Positions 63,490-64,000 of a stretch of 64,000 bases of DNA are shown piece after piece. The notes beneath the pieces were generated by a model. It made no database searches and was not told where the DNA came from. It saw nothing but the letters and a program-made list of their open reading frames with translations. The DNA comes from Candidatus Epulonipiscium sp. (lineage in GTDB: Bacteria > Bacillota_A > Clostridia > Lachnospirales > Cellulosilyticaceae). The stretch lies in the NCBI GenBank assembly GCA_012841565.1, contig DUUM01000016.1, positions 1 to 64,000 of the forward strand. Reading direction: 5' to 3'. Position 1 is the first letter of the stretch, and every line of letters starts with the position of its first letter. Both the position numbers and the translations under genes were made by a program.

Positions 63490-63596
63490 AAATTTACTCT
63501 CCTTAAATTATTATAAGGCTTTCTCTTTATTATATCGTATTCAAGTATTAAATTCACTCTCTTTTTCAAATTAACAGAACTATTCCATGAAAACGT

Positions 63597-63639
63597 AAAA
63601 AAACCCATGTGATACGCACTATAACACGTATGACATGGG
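63597..63639 (-). terminator. Intrinsic terminator of the acetyltransferase gene
   Basis: On the minus strand the arms CCCATGTCATACG (63627-63639) and CGTATCACATGGG (63604-63616) pair, with one unpaired central base pair, and are followed by TTTTTTT. Confidence 0.88.
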
Positions 63640-63655
63640 ATTTAAAGTCTTAGTA

Positions 63656-64000
63656 TCACTTTTCAAATCCGCCGGCAATCATTCTACTATAAATCCCTGG
63701 ATGGGAATCTGGAATAACCGTAGCACCCACTATTTTTGAGTAAAACGCAATGGCGTCACTAGCGCCTCCTATAATTGCATATCCATAGCCCATTTCTCTC
63801 ATATCCAGTAAGCATTTAAGCAATAATACTGTGCCGACTCCTTTTCCTCTGGCTATATTTGAAACCCCTGTAGGTCCAAAGAACCCTTTGCCAGTTGCAT
63901 TATAGCAAGCAAAGCCAATCACTTCTTTATCCTTAATTGCAATAAAACAAGATGTTGGGTCATTAAATAGTGCTTGCTCAAATTCATTAGCCCATCCAAT
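63656..64000 (-). CDS. GNAT-family N-acetyltransferase (N-terminus outside the window)
   Basis: The open frame runs to the window edge (the ATG is not visible); about 114 codons are seen. The acetyl-CoA-binding motif appears as GVSNIARGKGVGTVLLLKCL (the R/QxxGxG/A loop reads RGKGVG), and the late part YAIIGGASDAIAFYSKIVGA fits the GNAT fold. Upstream codons (IGWANEFEQALFNDPTSC) continue the domain. Substrate not deducible. Confidence 0.85.
   Translation of the reverse strand: MGWANEFEQALFNDPTSCFIAIKDKEVIGFACYNATGKGFFGPTGVSNIARGKGVGTVLLLKCLLDMREMGYGYAIIGGASDAIAFYSKIVGATVIPDSHPGIYSRMIAGGFEK

Noticed and set aside
1..64000. Insertion sequence, prophage or integrative element carrying the GTPase locus
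   Set aside because: No transposase, integrase, tRNA gene or flanking direct repeats were recognised. Only the remnant junction at 16560-17070 hints at rearrangement.

Overview
The window is AT-rich, densely packed DNA with Gram-positive style ribosome binding sites (AGGAGG-type), sigma-A-like promoters, intrinsic terminators and many lipobox or TM-anchored proteins. Gene content (GH10 xylanase with carbohydrate-binding modules, GH1/GH3 glycosidases, sugar ABC transporters, AraC/LacI regulators, CdaR/TctABC, XpaC/TelA) points to a low-GC plant-polysaccharide-degrading Firmicute, most likely class Clostridia (Lachnospirales-like). The genus cannot be fixed by reading alone. No rRNA, tRNA, transposase, phage or CRISPR array was seen.

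Region 1 (130-16309, all minus strand, one promoter near 16361-16389) is the most unusual part. It is a probable operon encoding a secreted/TM vWA protein, a 1136-aa tubulin-like GTPase with the GGTGSG loop, a large uncharacterised soluble protein, a membrane vWA protein, a small beta-rich protein, a zinc-ribbon P-loop GTPase, a partner resembling GTPase-associated protein 1 with a C-terminal TM and coiled coil, a 43-aa one-TM protein not listed by simple ORF length cut-offs, a zinc-ribbon TM protein and an anchored extracytoplasmic protein. It combines two unrelated GTPase folds with two vWA domains at a membrane. Related GTPase/GAP1/vWA sets have been proposed as biological-conflict or signalling systems; this exact layout has no function I can name.

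Region 2 (16494-25637) is mixed: remnants of a sugar permease and a sensor kinase fused head to head, then housekeeping and accessory genes (pseudouridine synthase, flavin reductase, cupin, threonine aldolase, ABC exporter pair, M32 carboxypeptidase, TspO-like protein, UV endonuclease).

Region 3 (25634-44922) is carbohydrate use: an AraC regulator divergent from a Gfo/ThuA/Gfo operon, a GH10 xylanase, and two related copies of one ancestral locus (LacI - binding protein - two permeases - chemoreceptor - GH1 - GH3). The copies have decayed in a complementary way: the left copy keeps transporter, chemoreceptor and GH1; the right copy keeps LacI and GH3. Together they still make roughly one complete set.

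Region 4 (45956-58893) is a carboxylate catabolic cluster: CdaR regulator, TctCBA transporter, three TIM-barrel isomerase-like proteins, two 2-hydroxyacid dehydrogenases, a racemase-like protein, a split transketolase and glycerate kinase. Two near-identical promoters, before tctC and before the glycerate kinase gene, divide it into two transcription units. The set suggests that a sugar acid is channelled through hydroxypyruvate or tartronate semialdehyde to glycerate and 2-phosphoglycerate, but the first step is not identifiable.

Region 5 (59042-64000): ferritin, HAD phosphatase, a TtcA-type tRNA thiolase, the TelA/XpaC pair and a GNAT acetyltransferase cut by the window edge.
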